Positions 50,601 through 54,385 of a DNA stretch of 64,000 bases are shown here, piece after piece (the stretch's first letter is position 1; each line of letters begins with the position of its first letter). Source of the DNA: Ctenosaura bakeri (taxonomy: Eukaryota > Chordata > Lepidosauria > Squamata > Iguanidae). The stretch covers positions 1 to 64,000 of the forward strand of contig CAOLHI010001315.1 of NCBI GenBank assembly GCA_948474755.1, in the 5' to 3' direction. The position numbers and the translations under genes are program-made. A model generated the notes under the pieces. It made no database searches and was not told the DNA's origin. It saw only the letters and a list, made by a program, of their open reading frames with translations.

Positions 50601-51555
50601 CTCATAGGGCTTCATGGCTTCCAGACCCTCCATCATTTTGGTCACCCTCCTCTGGACACGTTCCAGCTTGTCGAGATCCTTCTTGAATTGAGCTGCCTAC
50701 AACTGGACACAGTACTCCAAATGAGGTCTGACCAAAGCAGAATAGAGTGGTACCATTACCTTCTTTGATCTAGACACCATACCCCTATTGATGCAACCAA
50801 GAATCGCATTCAATTTCTTGGCTGCCACATCACACTGCTGACTCATGTTCAACCTGTGGTCTACCAAGACTCCTAGATCCCTTTCACATGTACTGCTATC
50901 CAGCCACACGTCCCCCATCCTATATTTGTGCATCCCATTTTTTCTGCCTAAGGACAAGACCTTCCATTTCTCTCTGCTGAAATTCATTTTATTAGCTTTG
51001 GCCCAGCTCCCCAATCTGTCAAGGTCCTTTTGAAATTTGATCCTGTCCTCTGGGACATTAGCAACCCCTCCCAATTTGGTGTCATCTGCAAACTTGATCA
51101 GCATGCCCTCCGCTCCTTCATCCAAGTCATTGATCGTAGAATCATAGAATCATAGAGTTGGAAGAGACCCCAGGGGCCATTGAGTCCAACCCCCTGCTAT
51201 GCAGGAACCCCCTGCTATGATGAAGATGGGCTGGGCACTGGTTCTGTGGTTCTGTCCTGGATGGACAGATGGATCCCTGTGGATGCTGGAGGTGGAGATC
51301 CTGCAATGAGCAGAAGTCGTATCCTTTGCCCATCATCAGCACACGCACACACCGTGGTCTTTATGGGAACTCTACAGGCACTTCCGTCCCTTGCAAAACA
51401 AAATTGCTCCCCAGAGAAGGCAAAGAGGTTTTCTTTTGTTGGTTACCTTCCTCCAGATATTTCTTCTTGATCCTCAGGAAGACTCCCTGCCCTTCTTGCC
51501 CCAGGGCCACACTCAGCAAACTGCAGACGAAGAGAAGGCCCCACGCCTGGATCAT
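18390..51555 (-). CDS. BPI-fold family protein, long two-domain (BPIFB-like) type, complete, 15 coding exons
   Basis: Joining 15 minus-strand exons gives a 458-residue secreted protein, the usual length for BPI/LBP and long PLUNC (BPIFB) proteins. All junctions keep phase and have GT donors and AG acceptors. Residues 1-19 are a signal peptide. Exons 1-7 (to residue 237) form the N-terminal BPI half and exons 8-15 the C-terminal half, including an EFPLPL motif at 427-432 and a final beta strand ([10 protein letters not shown]). The family binds lipids such as bacterial lipopolysaccharide in a hydrophobic groove, in secretions; what this member binds is unknown. There are seven N-glycosylation sequons (N44, N98, N131, N165, N208, N324, N372). 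In long members I recall, a conserved Cys follows Leu in an LCP motif; here residue 184 is Ala (LAP), with Cys at 148, 151 and 192 instead. The exact orthologue cannot be fixed by reading. Confidence 0.9.
18701..18907. mobile_element. Palindromic MITE, family N1
   Basis: The left end has lost GGCC (it reads ACTATTTCCGCACTAGAGCG) and the right end is intact. The arms mirror around an AAAGGCC-rich centre. Confidence 0.85.
19017..19916 (-). mobile_element. Solo LTR, family L-A, 900 bases
   Basis: It runs from TGTTACCCTG to GCAGTAACA on the plus strand, so it starts TGTTACTGCAG on the minus strand. Homologous sequence is at 23071-24418 and 38281-39156 (shared phrases TTGATATCAA, CCCCGGACAAGC, GGACCCCCAGAA). 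No internal retroviral genes are present. A target duplication is not clear. Confidence 0.8.
20172..20510 (-). mobile_element. tRNA-derived SINE, two partial copies
   Basis: Inverted SINE body phrases (GACTCTGACTTATGGCAACC; GGCTGAGAGAGTGTGA) occur twice with a partial head between them. The second copy is cut by the LTR-like sequence at 20511. Confidence 0.7.
20511..20915 (+). mobile_element. LTR-like sequence, second family
   Basis: It starts TGTGTTAG and ends GACAACA, with a TATA-like motif (GTGTATATACGG near 20717) and AATAAA near 20880, in the order expected of an LTR. The right boundary is uncertain: SINE-like sequence seems to resume only near 21123. Confidence 0.45.
21352..21475 (-). 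mobile_element. Partial tRNA-derived SINE
   Basis: The inverted 3' portion is recognisable from TTGTTGTTATGTGCCTTCAA to the body phrase CTCTGAGGCTGAGAAGGTG. The tRNA head is missing. Confidence 0.65.
21740..21919. mobile_element. Palindromic MITE, family N1 (nearly perfect)
   Basis: The 180-base element folds on itself almost perfectly around GGAGGGGCCGCCCAGCCCCTCC taken as two halves. The flanks are TAA on the left and TGA on the right. Confidence 0.9.
22078..22490 (+). mobile_element. Partial solo LTR, family L-A
   Basis: The 3' half matches other L-A copies: AATAAACTAC, then GACTCTGTAGGG, and the end CAGGGTAACA. The 5' half is missing. Confidence 0.65.
22537..22634. mobile_element. Single arm of an N1 MITE
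   Basis: Only the right arm is present (CCAGGATTCCATAGGATGTT, then AGTCTAGTGTGGAAAT). It lies shortly after the L-A fragment end. Confidence 0.75.
22803..23030 (-). mobile_element. tRNA-derived SINE
   Basis: It is an inverted copy from GTTGTTGTGTGCCTTCAAAC to the head region near CAAACCACTCTGGCTC. The B-box complement is at GGATTTGAATCCTGGTC. Confidence 0.8.
23071..24418 (+). mobile_element. Solo LTR, family L-A, interrupted by an N3 MITE
   Basis: It starts TATTACTGCAG and ends CAGGGTAACA. Without the 441-base insertion at 23450-23890 its length is close to the other L-A copies. It contains a TATA-like CCCTATAAGAACCCC and AATAAA near 24229. Confidence 0.8.
23450..23890. mobile_element. MITE family N3, nested in an LTR
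   Basis: It begins GGCCCTTTTCGCAG and ends GCGAAAAGGGCC, with TTT on both sides. The uninterrupted L-A copies read GCTTTGTC or GCTTTTGTC at this site, so the 3-base duplication is visible. The interior is CpG-rich, with an inverted pair around CAGCGCTTCCTGGGAGCTGT. Confidence 0.9.
24780..24859 (-). CDS. BPI-like gene, exon 14
   Basis: It is 80 bases (2 + 78) after the tract CCTTCCCTCCAG, with donor GTGAGT. It encodes [20 protein letters not shown], then RIQHNE. The G-F/E-F-PLP motif is a hallmark near the C-terminus of BPI proteins. Confidence 0.9.
25371..25625 (+). mobile_element. A-tailed retroposon inserted in CR1
   Basis: The insertion is A/T-rich and ends in AAAAAAAAAG. An AAAAGC-like sequence occurs at both edges and may be the target duplication. 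The family (L1- or RTE-like 3' end) is not certain. Confidence 0.5.
25743..25936. mobile_element. Palindromic MITE, family N1, nested in a CR1 tail
   Basis: TAG is duplicated on both sides. The CR1 tail elsewhere (near 36968) reads CAACTCTAGGATTC without interruption, which gives the empty site. Confidence 0.9.
26838..26910. mobile_element. Diverged single-arm N1 MITE
   Basis: The left arm only is present: TTTCCACACTACACTGTTAT, then CAACATCCTGTGGAATCCTG. It ends 116 bases downstream of the exon 13 donor. Confidence 0.6.
27026..27098 (-). CDS. BPI-like gene, exon 13
   Basis: It is 73 bases (72 + 1) with acceptor ATCTCTTTTAG and donor GTAAGA. It encodes [20 protein letters not shown], then LAQL. 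It corresponds to the helix-forming 64-base exon of the neighbour, with three more codons. Confidence 0.87.
27290..27860 (+). mobile_element. CR1 LINE 3' end with intact tail
   Basis: It encodes the reverse-transcriptase C-terminus ([20 protein letters not shown] and following) with few breaks and ends in three ATTCTATG units. It lies in intron 12 of the BPI-like gene, opposite to the gene. Confidence 0.9.
28322..28349 (-). CDS. BPI-like gene, exon 12 (28-base micro-exon)
   Basis: The acceptor is TTTACTTTCAG and the donor is GTAAGT. It is 1 + 27 bases and encodes GFLDMFKEH. The neighbouring BPI-like gene has a 46-base exon here, so this one is five codons shorter. Phase with exons 11 and 13 is correct. 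Confidence 0.75.
28768..28943. mobile_element. Palindromic MITE, family N1
   Basis: The left end reads AGCCATTTCTGCATTAGACT and the right end ATGCAGAAATGGCC. A short direct duplication (TTTCAACATCCTATGGAA) occurs in the left arm. Confidence 0.85.
28979..29088 (+). mobile_element. 3' end of a tRNA-derived SINE with a (CA)n tail
   Basis: The segment GAGAAAACCCTAGGAACTTC, then GTCATAAGTCAACAGGCAAC and TTGAAGGCACACA, is the SINE 3' end, followed by a CA repeat at 29067-29088. Confidence 0.7.
29435..29642. mobile_element. N1-type MITE, longer variant
   Basis: The ends match N1. The centre contains GGCCAAAGAGCTCTCTGGCT and GGGAATTCTAAAGG, shared with 39633-39833 and 47212-47414, so it belongs to a subfamily with a different middle. 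The flanks are TAA and TGA. Confidence 0.8.
30387..30577. mobile_element. Palindromic MITE, family N1
   Basis: CTG is duplicated at 30384-30386 and 30578-30580. The arms mirror, with some divergence in the right arm. Confidence 0.88.
30886..30953 (-). CDS. BPI-like gene, exon 11
   Basis: It is 68 bases (66 + 2) after a strong pyrimidine tract (TTTTTCTCTTTCTGACAG), with donor GTGAAG. It encodes [20 protein letters not shown], then PN. A 68-base exon of this phase is what the family has at this place. Confidence 0.88.
31229..31440. mobile_element. Diverged N1-type MITE
   Basis: The terminal GGCC is lost, but the arms (CTACACTGTTGTGCTGCTAT and its counterpart near CACTACAGTGTGGAAATG) are recognisable. 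It directly precedes the N3 element at 31460. Confidence 0.65.
31460..31879. mobile_element. MITE family N3
   Basis: It begins GGCCCTTCCGCACCTTACCT and ends GCAAAAAGGGCC. ATT is duplicated at 31457-31459 and 31880-31882. The GC-rich interior has an inverted pair around GCGCAGCCTGGG. Confidence 0.88.
31996..32425. mobile_element. MITE family N3
   Basis: It begins GGCCCTTTTCGCACCTTACC and ends GCAAAAAGGGCC. TCT is duplicated at 31993-31995 and 32426-32428. It is parallel to the copy at 31460, 116 bases away. Confidence 0.88.
33490..33636 (-). CDS. BPI-like gene, exon 10
   Basis: It is 147 bases, phase 0 at both ends, with acceptor ATCTCTGCAG and donor GTAAGT. It encodes [20 protein letters not shown], then [15 protein letters not shown], and ends VPVWTRID. 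The alternating hydrophobic pattern fits C-domain beta strands. It carries one NIT sequon and Cys328. Confidence 0.88.
34039..34183. mobile_element. Palindromic MITE, family N1, left arm shortened
   Basis: The left arm jumps from CTTGCAACATCC to GGCCAGCCCCTCCC, so it is asymmetric. The right end reads TAGTGGGGAAATGGCC. It lies in intron 9. Confidence 0.8.
34384..34440 (-). CDS. BPI-like gene, exon 9
   Basis: It is 57 bases, phase 0 at both ends, with acceptor TCCCTTCCAG and donor GTAAGT. It encodes [19 protein letters not shown], matching the family segment in which a Pro-rich turn precedes a C-domain strand. Confidence 0.87.
34640..35390 (+). mobile_element. L2/Vingi-like LINE fragment split by an N2 MITE
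   Basis: The two flanking parts (34640-34745 and 35196-35390) resemble the fragment at 57000-57250 (phrases ATGACCTTTAAAG, GGAAGGCTCTTCTCTC, ACCTTCTCAGTGG). The host family is judged from the translated C-terminal style only. Confidence 0.5.
34749..35195. mobile_element. MITE family N2 (447 bases)
   Basis: It begins GGCCCTTTCCACACCGGGCT and ends GTGTGGAAAGGGCC. CAT is duplicated at 34746-34748 and 35196-35198. An internal hairpin (AAAAACCTCTTTTAAGAGGT) is present. It is the inverse of 13732-14172 in its interior. Confidence 0.88.
35372..35722 (+). mobile_element. CR1 LINE 3' fragment
   Basis: It encodes a degraded end of the CR1 ORF ([16 protein letters not shown], then [17 protein letters not shown]). 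The CR1 tail is missing. Confidence 0.75.
36208..36478 (-). mobile_element. CR1 fragment, inverted half of a split copy
   Basis: On the minus strand it encodes [20 protein letters not shown] and continues to [11 protein letters not shown], then jumps to the CR1 tail at 36209-36228. It stops at the place in the ORF where the plus-strand copy at 36573 begins. Confidence 0.8.
36573..36994 (+). mobile_element. CR1 LINE 3' end, sense half of a split copy
   Basis: It begins in the ORF at the [13 protein letters not shown] block and runs to the tail GGATTCTATCATTCTA. Together with 36208-36478 it covers one continuous stretch of CR1. Confidence 0.85.
37184..37363 (-). CDS. BPI-like gene, exon 8
   Basis: It is 180 bases, phase 0 at both ends, with acceptor CTGTTAACAG and donor GTGAGT. 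It encodes 60 residues including [20 protein letters not shown], then [20 protein letters not shown]. It begins the C-terminal half. The start is acidic (GGDGETEEE). Confidence 0.88.
37676..37866. repeat. Compound TA/TG/CA microsatellite
   Basis: Alternating purine-pyrimidine DNA made of (CT)n, (TA)n, (GT)n, (CA)n and TATG units includes inverted blocks such as GTGTGTGTGTATATACACAC. It lies in intron 7. Reading frames across it encode only Tyr/Ile/Cys/His repeats and are artefacts. Confidence 0.95.
38127..38280 (+). mobile_element. 5S rRNA-derived SINE, 5' part
   Basis: The sequence from GGCACCAGATCTCATCTGCT, then GGGAACTAAGCAGGGTCAGC and TTGGTTAGTACTTGTATGGG to CAGGTGCTGTAG closely follows eukaryotic 5S rRNA with its internal promoter region. 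It is followed by the tRNA-SINE-type tail phrases (TCAGAGGAAGAAACTGG). It continues after the LTR at 39157. Confidence 0.85.
38281..39156 (+). mobile_element. Solo LTR, family L-A, 876 bases
   Basis: It starts TGTTACCACGG and ends CAGGGTAACA, with GGGTT duplicated at 38276-38280 and 39157-39161. It includes CCCTATAAAACC (TATA-like). It interrupts a 5S-derived SINE and has no internal viral genes. Confidence 0.9.
39157..39215 (+). mobile_element. 5S rRNA-derived SINE, 3' part
   Basis: It continues the SINE after the LTR: GGGTTGCCATAAAGTCAGCC, then GAGATTTGAAGGCACAAACA. The 3' tail type is shared with the tRNA-derived SINEs of the window. Confidence 0.8.
39350..39850 (+). mobile_element. CR1-like LINE 3' end, tail split by an N1 MITE
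   Basis: A diverged CR1-like 3' end runs from 39350 to ATCCAACTCTAG at 39632 and resumes with GATTTTCTGACTC after the MITE. Confidence 0.65.
39633..39833. mobile_element. N1-type MITE, longer variant, nested
   Basis: TAG is duplicated at 39630-39632 and 39834-39836. The middle carries GCCAAGAGCTCTCTGGCTGA as in 29435-29642. It lies 55 bases from the exon 7 donor. Confidence 0.88.
39889..39965 (-). CDS. BPI-like gene, exon 7
   Basis: It is 77 bases (2 + 75) with acceptor CATGCAG and donor GTAAGT. It encodes [20 protein letters not shown], then ILELS, ending in phase 0 at the boundary between N- and C-terminal halves. A palindromic N1 MITE (39633-39833) lies 55 bases beyond the donor. Confidence 0.9.
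40114..40278. mobile_element. Palindromic MITE, family N1
   Basis: It has a compact centre (TTTGCTGGCCGGCCCCTCCC). The flanks are TTT and TTA. It lies in intron 6. Confidence 0.88.
40551..40614 (-). CDS. BPI-like gene, exon 6
   Basis: It is 64 bases (63 + 1) between acceptor ATTGCAG and donor GTAAGT. It encodes [20 protein letters not shown] plus F. The 64-base exon followed by a 77-base exon repeats the size and phase pattern of the 64- and 77-base exons near the 3' end of the neighbouring gene, in keeping with the two-domain symmetry of BPI genes. Confidence 0.9.
40680..41045 (+). mobile_element. CR1 LINE 3' end
   Basis: It runs from GAAGAGAAGGTTAAGAGCTG through GGAAGAACTTCCTGATGG to the degraded tail ATTATTCTATGGG. 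It lies in intron 5, opposite to the gene. Confidence 0.8.
42235..42319 (-). CDS. BPI-like gene, exon 5 (short, lacks the usual Cys)
   Basis: The acceptor is CTCCTCAG and the donor is CAT|GTAGGT. It is 1 + 84 bases and leaves phase 0, as exon 6 requires. It encodes [20 protein letters not shown], then LAPVLDEH. The family usually has Leu-Cys-Pro where this has Leu-Ala-Pro. The frame stays open past the donor to a stop at about 42166, but only this donor fits exon 6. Confidence 0.8.
42364..43238 (-). mobile_element. CR1 LINE fragment with reverse-transcriptase C-terminus
   Basis: The inverted tail (AGTCATAGAATCATGGAATC) is at the left. The minus strand encodes [20 protein letters not shown] and later ORF blocks with frameshifts. 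It starts 45 bases upstream of exon 5. Confidence 0.88.
43244..43266 (+). repeat. (GACCA)n microsatellite
   Basis: Four to five GACCA units sit at the junction between the two opposed CR1 fragments. Confidence 0.8.
43368..43698 (+). mobile_element. CR1 LINE 3' end, opposed to 42364-43238
   Basis: It begins at AAGAGTATGTTTAGCCTGGA and ends at the tail-like GGAATATATGAAC. An internal deletion removes part of the [11 protein letters not shown] block. Confidence 0.8.
44280..44473. mobile_element. Palindromic MITE, family N1 (first of a joined pair)
   Basis: The ends are intact (GGCCATTTCCGCACTAGAGT; TGCAGAAATGGCC), with arms mirrored around an AAGGCC-rich centre. Confidence 0.88.
44474..44645. 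mobile_element. N1 MITE lacking its left end, joined to the previous copy
   Basis: It begins directly at ATAGTGCTATTATTGCAC with no GGCCATTTCC end, and ends TAGTGCAGAAATGAC. Its centre is the inverse of its neighbour's, so it may have arisen by recombination rather than insertion. Confidence 0.75.
44837..44977 (-). CDS. BPI-like gene, exon 4
   Basis: The acceptor is a C/T run ending TTTCTAG and the donor is GTAAAT. It is 1 + 138 + 2 bases. It encodes [20 protein letters not shown], then a strand and the CRSC motif (Cys148, Cys151), then GFVIAQTLY. It corresponds to the BPI exon that carries the first Cys of the conserved disulfide. Confidence 0.9.
45877..46056. mobile_element. Palindromic MITE, family N1 (AGACTCTTCTAGCGCGATGA subtype)
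   Basis: AGG is duplicated at 45874-45876 and 46057-46059. The arms are nearly perfect and differ from the main subtype in the CTCTTCTAGCG segment; 48184-48362 shares this variation. Confidence 0.9.
46444..46846. mobile_element. MITE family N3, inverted, left end rearranged
   Basis: The right end (CCGGAACAAGGTAAGGTGCG, then GAAAGTGC) and the CpG-rich interior match N3. The left end reads GGCCCTTTTAGTACAGC and then repeats a GGGCC end about 35 bases inside. Confidence 0.7.
47004..47190 (+). mobile_element. tRNA-derived SINE
   Basis: It runs from the A-box region (GATGTAGCGGTTTGAGTGTT) through the B box (CAGGGTTCGAAACTCC) and SINE body (CTCTCTCAGCCTCAGAGGAA) to CACCCTAAGTCAG. Confidence 0.78.
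47212..47414. mobile_element. N1-type MITE, longer variant, diverged
   Basis: The arms are recognisable (CTGCACTACACTGTTATAAT; CAGTGTAGTGCAGAAAGGCC), with the middle GAGAGCTCTTTGGCT shared with 29435 and 39633. Confidence 0.75.
47661..47697. repeat. (CG)n followed by (CA)n
   Basis: About seven CG dinucleotides are followed by about eleven CA dinucleotides without interruption. Alternating purine-pyrimidine tracts of this type can form left-handed DNA. It lies in intron 3. Confidence 0.92.
47716..47895. mobile_element. Palindromic MITE, family N1
   Basis: It starts GGCCGTTTCCGCACTAGCCT and is mirrored around GGCCGGCCGGCCCC. It ends 77 bases downstream of the exon 3 donor. Confidence 0.88.
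47972..48076 (-). CDS. BPI-like gene, exon 3
   Basis: The acceptor ends CTTTTCAG and the donor is GTGAGT. It is 1 + 102 + 2 bases, in phase with exon 2. It encodes [20 protein letters not shown], then [11 protein letters not shown], matching the family segment with VK-x(4)-LPVV-K-I before the first long beta strands. An N1 MITE begins 108 bases upstream of the acceptor. Confidence 0.9.
48184..48362. mobile_element. Palindromic MITE, family N1, subtype of 45877
   Basis: The left end has lost GGCC (AACATTTCCACATGACACTC) and the right end is GTCACGCGGAAATGGCC. It starts 108 bases upstream of the exon 3 acceptor. Confidence 0.85.
48753..48848. mobile_element. Single arm of an N1 MITE
   Basis: The left arm (AGCCATTTCTGCACTAGACT to GCAGTTTAGGGAGGGGCC) stops abruptly at TCAAAGAC; no right arm follows. 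Confidence 0.75.
49297..49426 (-). CDS. BPI-like gene, exon 2
   Basis: The acceptor is a pyrimidine run ending TTTCAG and the donor is GTAGGA. It runs 2 + 126 + 2 bases and continues exon 1 in phase: [17 protein letters not shown] and then [19 protein letters not shown]. It corresponds to the first amphipathic part of the BPI N-terminal barrel and has an NSS sequon. Confidence 0.9.
50110..50210 (+). mobile_element. CR1-like 3' remnant
   Basis: The segment from GGCTCAGCAATGGAACCGAT to AGGCTGGACAGCTACCTGTT matches the end of the CR1-like ORF. It abuts an oppositely oriented CR1. Confidence 0.6.
50211..51137 (-). mobile_element. CR1 LINE fragment with reverse-transcriptase segment
   Basis: The minus strand encodes [20 protein letters not shown] (the region around the catalytic [FY]ADD block), then [20 protein letters not shown] and the C-terminal blocks with one frameshift. 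It is in intron 1, same orientation as the gene. Confidence 0.9.
51138..51222 (-). mobile_element. Second CR1 3' tail
   Basis: A separate inverted tail (TAGAATCATAGAATCATAGA, then GTTGGAAGAGACCCCAGGGG) follows directly, so a younger CR1 inserted into the 5' end of the one at 50211-51137. Confidence 0.75.
51447..51555 (-). CDS. BPI-like gene, coding exon 1 (signal peptide)
   Basis: It begins with ATG in good context (A at -3) and encodes [19 protein letters not shown], then [17 protein letters not shown]. The signal peptide has a hydrophobic core and likely cleavage after Gly19. It ends after 36 codons plus one base at donor GTAACC. A pyrimidine-rich stretch ending TTGCAG lies about 20 bases upstream, so a separate 5' UTR exon is likely. 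Confidence 0.9.
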
Positions 51556-51560
51556 CCTCA

Positions 51561-51566
51561 CATCCA
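51561..51566 (-). promoter_or_regulatory. Start-stop upstream ORF before the BPI-like start codon
   Basis: Reading the minus strand, ATG (51563-51561) is followed immediately by TGA (51560-51558), then GG, then the main ATG (51555). If transcribed, this minimal uORF could reduce or gate initiation at the main start. It lies after both possible acceptors (51575 or 51568), so it would be in the mRNA. Confidence 0.4.
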
Positions 51567-51913
51567 ATCTGAAAGCTGCAAGGGAAATTTCTAGCATAAG
51601 GCACATGAAGAAAAGAAGGATGTAAAAAAAAACCCTGAATGCATAGAAGCATCCTAGGGGGAAGAAAAATGAACCCCTAATAGACATGTTTGTATTTCCA
51701 GACATTTTTGGCCAAAATTATGCAGAGTTTTCTTTTTAAATCAATCATTTTGTGCACAAAAATACAGGTATGCCTGAGTTAACAATGCATCTGATTAAAA
51801 AGCTACTTTTCCCCATTTTTAAAAATTGTTGAATGCCTGAGTGCCACCCCCTTTTTCTCTTTTTCCTCTGTCTAGCTGGAAGCTTTTTAACAACATCAAT
51901 ATTGGGACTCTAA

Positions 51914-52107
51914 GGCCATTTCCGCACTAGACTGTTATAGCGCTTTGATTCCACATTCAACATCCTATGGAATCCTGGGGCTTGCAGTTCCGGGAGGGGT
52001 CAGCCGTGGATTGCCAGCCGGCCCCTCCTGGAATTGCAAACCTCAGGATTCCATAGGATGTTGAATGTGGAATCAAAGCGCCATAAGAGTCCAGTGTGGA
52101 AATGGCC
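51914..52107. mobile_element. Palindromic MITE, family N1
   Basis: The arms are mirrored around GCCGTGGATTGCCAGCCGG. It uses ATTCCACATTCAACATCC instead of CACTTTCAACATCC, in both arms, so the change is shared by both halves. Confidence 0.88.
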
Positions 52108-52265
52108 ATAGAATCATAAAGTTGCACAAGACCACAAGGGCCCTCCAGTACCACTGCATTCTGCCATGCAGGAAGACACAACCTATCCTCCTTGAGTTGT
52201 GGTGCCCAGAACAAGCCAAAGTTTTTCAGGTGAGGTCTGACCAAAGCAAAATAGAGTAGCTTCAT
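52108..52265 (-). mobile_element. CR1 LINE 3' fragment with internal deletion
   Basis: The inverted tail ATAGAATCATAAAGTTGCAC is followed by CATGCAGGAAGACACAACCT and then a jump to the ORF region (GAGGTCTGACCAAAGCAAAA). Confidence 0.75.
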
Positions 52266-52429
52266 TGCATAAGGCAGGTACATCACAATTGCAGCAGGAT
52301 AAGAATGTTTTTGGCTGGGGCTTATCACATGCCATTGTTTCTCTTTTGTTCTCCTGGTGGGAGACCATTTGGAAAGCATTTCTTTTACAAAGGAAGCCAT
52401 TAATGAACTTTTTTTGCAAACATCACAGA

Positions 52430-52592
52430 GGCCATTTCCGCACTAGACTGTTAGAGCACTATCATTCTACTTGCAACATCCTATGGAATCCTGGGGAATC
52501 CAGCCAGCCCCTCCCGAGACTGCAAACCCCAGGATTCCATAGGGTGTGGCAAGTGGAATGATAGCGCTATAAAGTCGAGTGCAGAAATGGCC
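52430..52592. mobile_element. Palindromic MITE, family N1
   Basis: The ends are intact, and the centre is shortened on the left (CCTGGGGAATCCAGCCAGCC). Confidence 0.85.
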
Positions 52593-52599
52593 ATAGTCT

Positions 52600-53850
52600 T
52601 TAACAACAAGGCTCAAACCAAACTGTCCTTTAACAGAGGAACCTGCAAGTGCAACCCAAAGAGCAAAGGGCAACCACAGTTTCACAATTTGCCGGGGAGA
52701 AAATGGTGCCCAAGATTGCCACCTGACAATCAGAAAATCTTGCTGTTTTATAATAAAGCATTGCAAACTTCAACCAATCAGTCAACCAGACATTCAATTA
52801 ATCAATTGCTTTATTTTCTGGATGAAATTGAGCACCTCCCCCACTGTTTCTTTTGTGGTCTTTTGTCAAAGGGAATTGGAGAAAAATACCTTGTGGGGTT
52901 GTTATCGCTTTAAAAAAATTGCTCCACCTGCCAAAAAAATATTATTCTCTTTAATAAAGATCTTAAACCACTATAATTACTGCAGCTTACTTAAGGGCAC
53001 TGGCTAAAGCCTATGCAAGTTGTTACATAGCATTCCCAAAAATTTGAAGTGGCTTCATTTTGTATATTTTAATGCTTGCTAGTAAGCTAGGAGGATTAGA
53101 AATTTTGTTGGAGATTCTATGTTACATTTTATAGTCTAATGTCCTTATTTGCTATTTGTATAACTTCCTTGTTTTTGCATTGTGATGACCTATGTTTACA
53201 AGCAAGTAAAATTTGATCCTGAACACTTTATCTAATCTACCTTTTCCCCAAGATAGGGGCTTTAGGGGAATATCTGCAGAAATGCATGTTTGTTTGTTTT
53301 TTCTGTTTTAACACCATGGATTAAAATGTTATCATTTGCAAAAGCTTGCAGATCAACCAGCTACTAAAGGCAGAGGAGCACAACCTGGGTGGGGAAGTGG
53401 GTAGTTGGCAACTCTGGAAGGCTGTCTGTCACAAACAAGGTACGCCAGGTCTCAAGTCTCGAACTCGTGAGCGTCTCCCCTGCAAATTCACTCGCTGCCA
53501 ACTCACCACCAAGCCTCCAAAGGGGGAAGACCGGAGCTCTCCAAAGGACAAGGATGAAACTTGTGTAGTTTTCTTCCTCTTTCTGCCAGCTGCAGTCCTA
53601 CCAGGAATAAGGCTCTTTTTCTTGCTGATGATTCAACCAGGCTATGAGAGAGGACCAATCCTACCAGCACTTCAGCTTTTTCTGGGAGCACAGCAGCTGC
53701 TGATATGCAAAGTCCCCCTGGGCAGGTGTTTGGTTAACTGTGTCGCCTAGAGATGTTGTTGTGTACTTGCATTGGCGGGTTATGCACACCTGAGCCCCAG
53801 TCCTTCTCCTCCTGCCTGTCAAAGGCTCTTCTCCACTCACTGCATGGTTG
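52600..53850. other. Intergenic DNA between the two BPI-like genes
   Basis: Sequence upstream of the complete BPI-like gene. No exon, RNA gene or clear repeat was identified. A distant promoter or 5' UTR exon could lie here but cannot be recognised by reading. Confidence 0.35.
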
Positions 53851-54225
53851 CATAGAATCACAGATCTGGAAGAGACCCCCAAGGGTCATCCAGCCCAGCT
53901 CTCTTCTGCCAGACAGAAAGACACAATCACAGCACTCCCTTTGACAGATGGCCAGCCAGGTTCTGTTTAGGCCATTTCCCCACTAGCCAGTTATAGTGTG
54001 ATGATTCCACTTTCAACATCCTCTGGAATCCTAGGGTTTGCAGTTTCGGGAGGGGCTGGCTGGCCCCTCCTGAAACTGAAAACCCCAGGATTCCAGAGGA
54101 GGTTGAAAGTGGAATCATCGCACTATAACTGGCTAGTGCAGAAATGGCCTAAAAGCCTCCAAAGAAGGAGGAGACTCCACCACACTCCCAGGTAGCATAT
54201 TCCACTGTTGAACAGTGCTTACCCA
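53851..54225 (-). mobile_element. CR1 LINE 3' end split by an N1 MITE
   Basis: CR1 sequence is at 53851-53969 (ATAGAATCACAGATCTGGAA to GGTTCTGTTTA) and resumes at 54150 (AAAGCCTCCAAAGAAGGAGG). Confidence 0.8.
53970..54149. mobile_element. Palindromic MITE, family N1, nested in CR1
   Basis: The element has both ends (GGCCATTTCCCCACTAGCCA; TAGTGCAGAAATGGCC). The CR1 consensus CTGTTTAAAA is interrupted after CTGTTTA and resumes at TAAAAGCC. Confidence 0.88.
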
Positions 54226-54235
54226 AGAGAAGTGA

Positions 54236-54385
54236 AATCTATTTTAGCATCTGCACTGGGTATACAGTATTAATAACATGTATTAGAAGCATATATATAT
54301 TAGCTTATATGTATAACACATATTTTAGATATATTTACATATATATTTCAGTATATTTTATATTGGAGCTTCTGTAATACACTAA
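54236..54385 (+). repeat. Direct duplication, copy 1 (about 150 bases)
   Basis: The A/T-rich segment from CTATTTTAGCATCTGCACTG to TAATACACTAA is repeated at 54808-54955 with a few differences. An N3 MITE sits exactly between the copies. Confidence 0.85.
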
